Source: an uncultured Clostridia bacterium (lineage in GTDB: Bacteria > Bacillota > Clostridia > Christensenellales > Borkfalkiaceae). Taken from it: a stretch of DNA of 32,129 bases. The stretch lies in contig CANQQM010000013.1 in NCBI GenBank assembly GCA_947626005.1, forward strand, positions 1 through 32,129. Direction: 5' to 3'. Shown in pieces: positions 31,092-32,129 of this stretch (position 1 is the first letter of the stretch; every line of letters starts with the position of its first letter). Below the pieces are notes generated by a model that saw only the letters and a program-made list of their open reading frames with translations, did not search any database and was not told the DNA's origin. Made by a program: the position numbers and the translations under genes.

Positions 31092-32114
31092 TCAACCTTC
31101 CTGTTTTCCGTACCCGTTCGGATTGTTTTTCTGCCAATTCCACTGGTCGCGGCACATCTTTTCGAGGTCGTACTCTGCCTTCCAACCGAGCTCCCTTTCC
31201 GCCTTCTCGCTCGAAGCATAGCAAGAGGCAATGTCGCCCGCACGCCTCGGCTTTATAGAGTACGGAAGCTCTTTTCCGCACGCCTTTTCGAAGGCGTGGA
31301 TCATGTCGAGCACGCTGTAGCCGTTGCCCGTCCCCAAATTATAGATATGGACGCCCGTCTCTTTGACGCCGCGGATGGCCGCGACGTGCCCCCGTGCGAG
31401 GTCTACGACGTGGATATAGTCCCTTACTCCCGTACCGTCGGGGGTGGGATAGTCGTTGCCGAACACGCCAATCTCTTTCAGCTTCCCGCTTGCGACCTGC
31501 GCCACATAGGGCATGAGGTTATTGGGGATCCCCTTCGGGTCCTCCCCGATGAGCCCGCTTTCATGCGCCCCGACGGGGTTGAAATAGCGAAGGAGCACCG
31601 CCGTCCACTCCTTATCGGCGGCGCAGAGGTCCTTAAAAATGCGCTCCTGCATCGCCTTGGAAGTGCCGTAGGGGTTGGTCGTGGGAGAGAGCGGCGTCGT
31701 CTCCCTTAAGGGAAGCTCCTGCGGGTCGCCGTAGACGGTCGCGGAGGAGGAAAAGACGATTTTTTTGACACCGTACCGCGCCATTGTCTCGACAAGCACA
31801 AGGGTGGAGACAAGATTGTTGTCGTAATATTCGATGGGCTTTTTCACGCTCTCCCCCACCGCCTTGAGCCCCGCAAAGTGGATGACCCAGTCGATGGGAT
31901 GGACTTTGAACACGCAGTCGAGCGTCTCGCGGTCACGCACGTCGCACTTATAGAAGGCGACCTTCTTGCCCGTGATCTCCTGCACCCGACGAACGGCCTC
32001 TCTGTCGGCATTGGAAAGGTTGTCGACGATGACGACCTCGTGCCCCGCCCGAAGAAGTTCCACCGCGGTGTGCGAACCGATGAAGCCCGCCCCGCCCGTT
32101 ACGAGAATTTGCAT
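31092..32114 (-). CDS. galE: UDP-glucose 4-epimerase
   Basis: The 340-residue protein is an extended short-chain dehydrogenase that interconverts UDP-glucose and UDP-galactose, and in some members the N-acetyl forms, with bound NAD. It shows the NAD motif TGGAGFIGS (GxxGxxG at 7-13), SSSATVYG (122-129) with the catalytic Ser/Thr region, and Y149-x3-K153 at the same numbering as E. coli GalE. Length is typical. AGGAGG precedes the ATG. It is the first visible gene of an operon with the GH31 glycosidase; its promoter would lie beyond the right edge. Specificity for UDP-GalNAc cannot be judged from the residues I can place. Confidence 0.95.
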   Translation of the reverse strand: MQILVTGGAGFIGSHTAVELLRAGHEVVIVDNLSNADREAVRRVQEITGKKVAFYKCDVRDRETLDCVFKVHPIDWVIHFAGLKAVGESVKKPIEYYDNNLVSTLVLVETMARYGVKKIVFSSSATVYGDPQELPLRETTPLSPTTNPYGTSKAMQERIFKDLCAADKEWTAVLLRYFNPVGAHESGLIGEDPKGIPNNLMPYVAQVASGKLKEIGVFGNDYPTPDGTGVRDYIHVVDLARGHVAAIRGVKETGVHIYNLGTGNGYSVLDMIHAFEKACGKELPYSIKPRRAGDIASCYASSEKAERELGWKAEYDLEKMCRDQWNWQKNNPNGYGKQEG

Positions 32115-32129
32115 ACCGTCCTCCTGTTA

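Overview
The window looks like chromosome of a GC-rich, spore-forming anaerobe of the Bacillota (class Clostridia). The evidence is a spoIIID sporulation regulator, a large Gram-positive-type SRP RNA with an Alu domain, an oxygen-sensitive-type BadF/HgdC activase protein, an LplABC-type sugar importer, GGAGG-type ribosome binding sites and sigma-A-like promoters with 17-nt spacers. The genus cannot be fixed from this sequence. Nearly all genes lie on the minus strand. Long open frames on the plus strand opposite them are GC-driven shadows.

Layout. Positions 1-1405 hold the N-terminal part of an FtsK/SpoIIIE DNA translocase that runs off the left edge. Positions 1630-2744 (plus) hold a small XRE-type regulator, a probable 25-codon leader ORF and a PHP-family phosphoesterase, closed by a perfect 21-bp terminator stem. 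Positions 2841-8910 (minus) hold aspartase, an Mrp/NBP35 Fe-S carrier ATPase and a heterodimeric ABC exporter. Positions 9022-9366 (plus) hold the SRP RNA with its promoter and terminator. Positions 9383-15024 (minus) hold an M18 aminopeptidase and a two-gene 2-hydroxyacyl-CoA-dehydratase-activase-like system. Positions 15160-15774 hold spoIIID, decayed tandem copies of its 3' end, and a leader that appears to combine an upstream ORF with a Shine-Dalgarno-masking hairpin.

Positions 15855-32114 are mainly a carbohydrate-use region. A minus-strand run begins with a Gfo/Idh/MocA oxidoreductase and continues with a GH114-like lipoprotein carrying a discoidin-type domain, an Lpl-type solute-binding protein, two permeases, a lipoprotein and a membrane-anchored surface protein. 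The last two are of unknown function and seem built from related beta-sandwich modules. A divergent LacI-family regulator lies upstream, with an inverted repeat in the shared promoter region. Beyond it lie a GH31 glycosidase and galE. The simplest reading is surface capture and cutting of a glycan, import of oligosaccharides and intracellular processing. GH114 enzymes act on alpha-1,4-linked galactosamine polymers, so a galactosamine-containing exopolysaccharide is a reasonable but unproven substrate.

The strongest leads are the usd-like control of spoIIID, the tandem duplication of the spoIIID tail, and the GH114 locus with its two multi-module surface proteins. No CRISPR array, tRNA, rRNA, insertion sequence or prophage gene was recognised.
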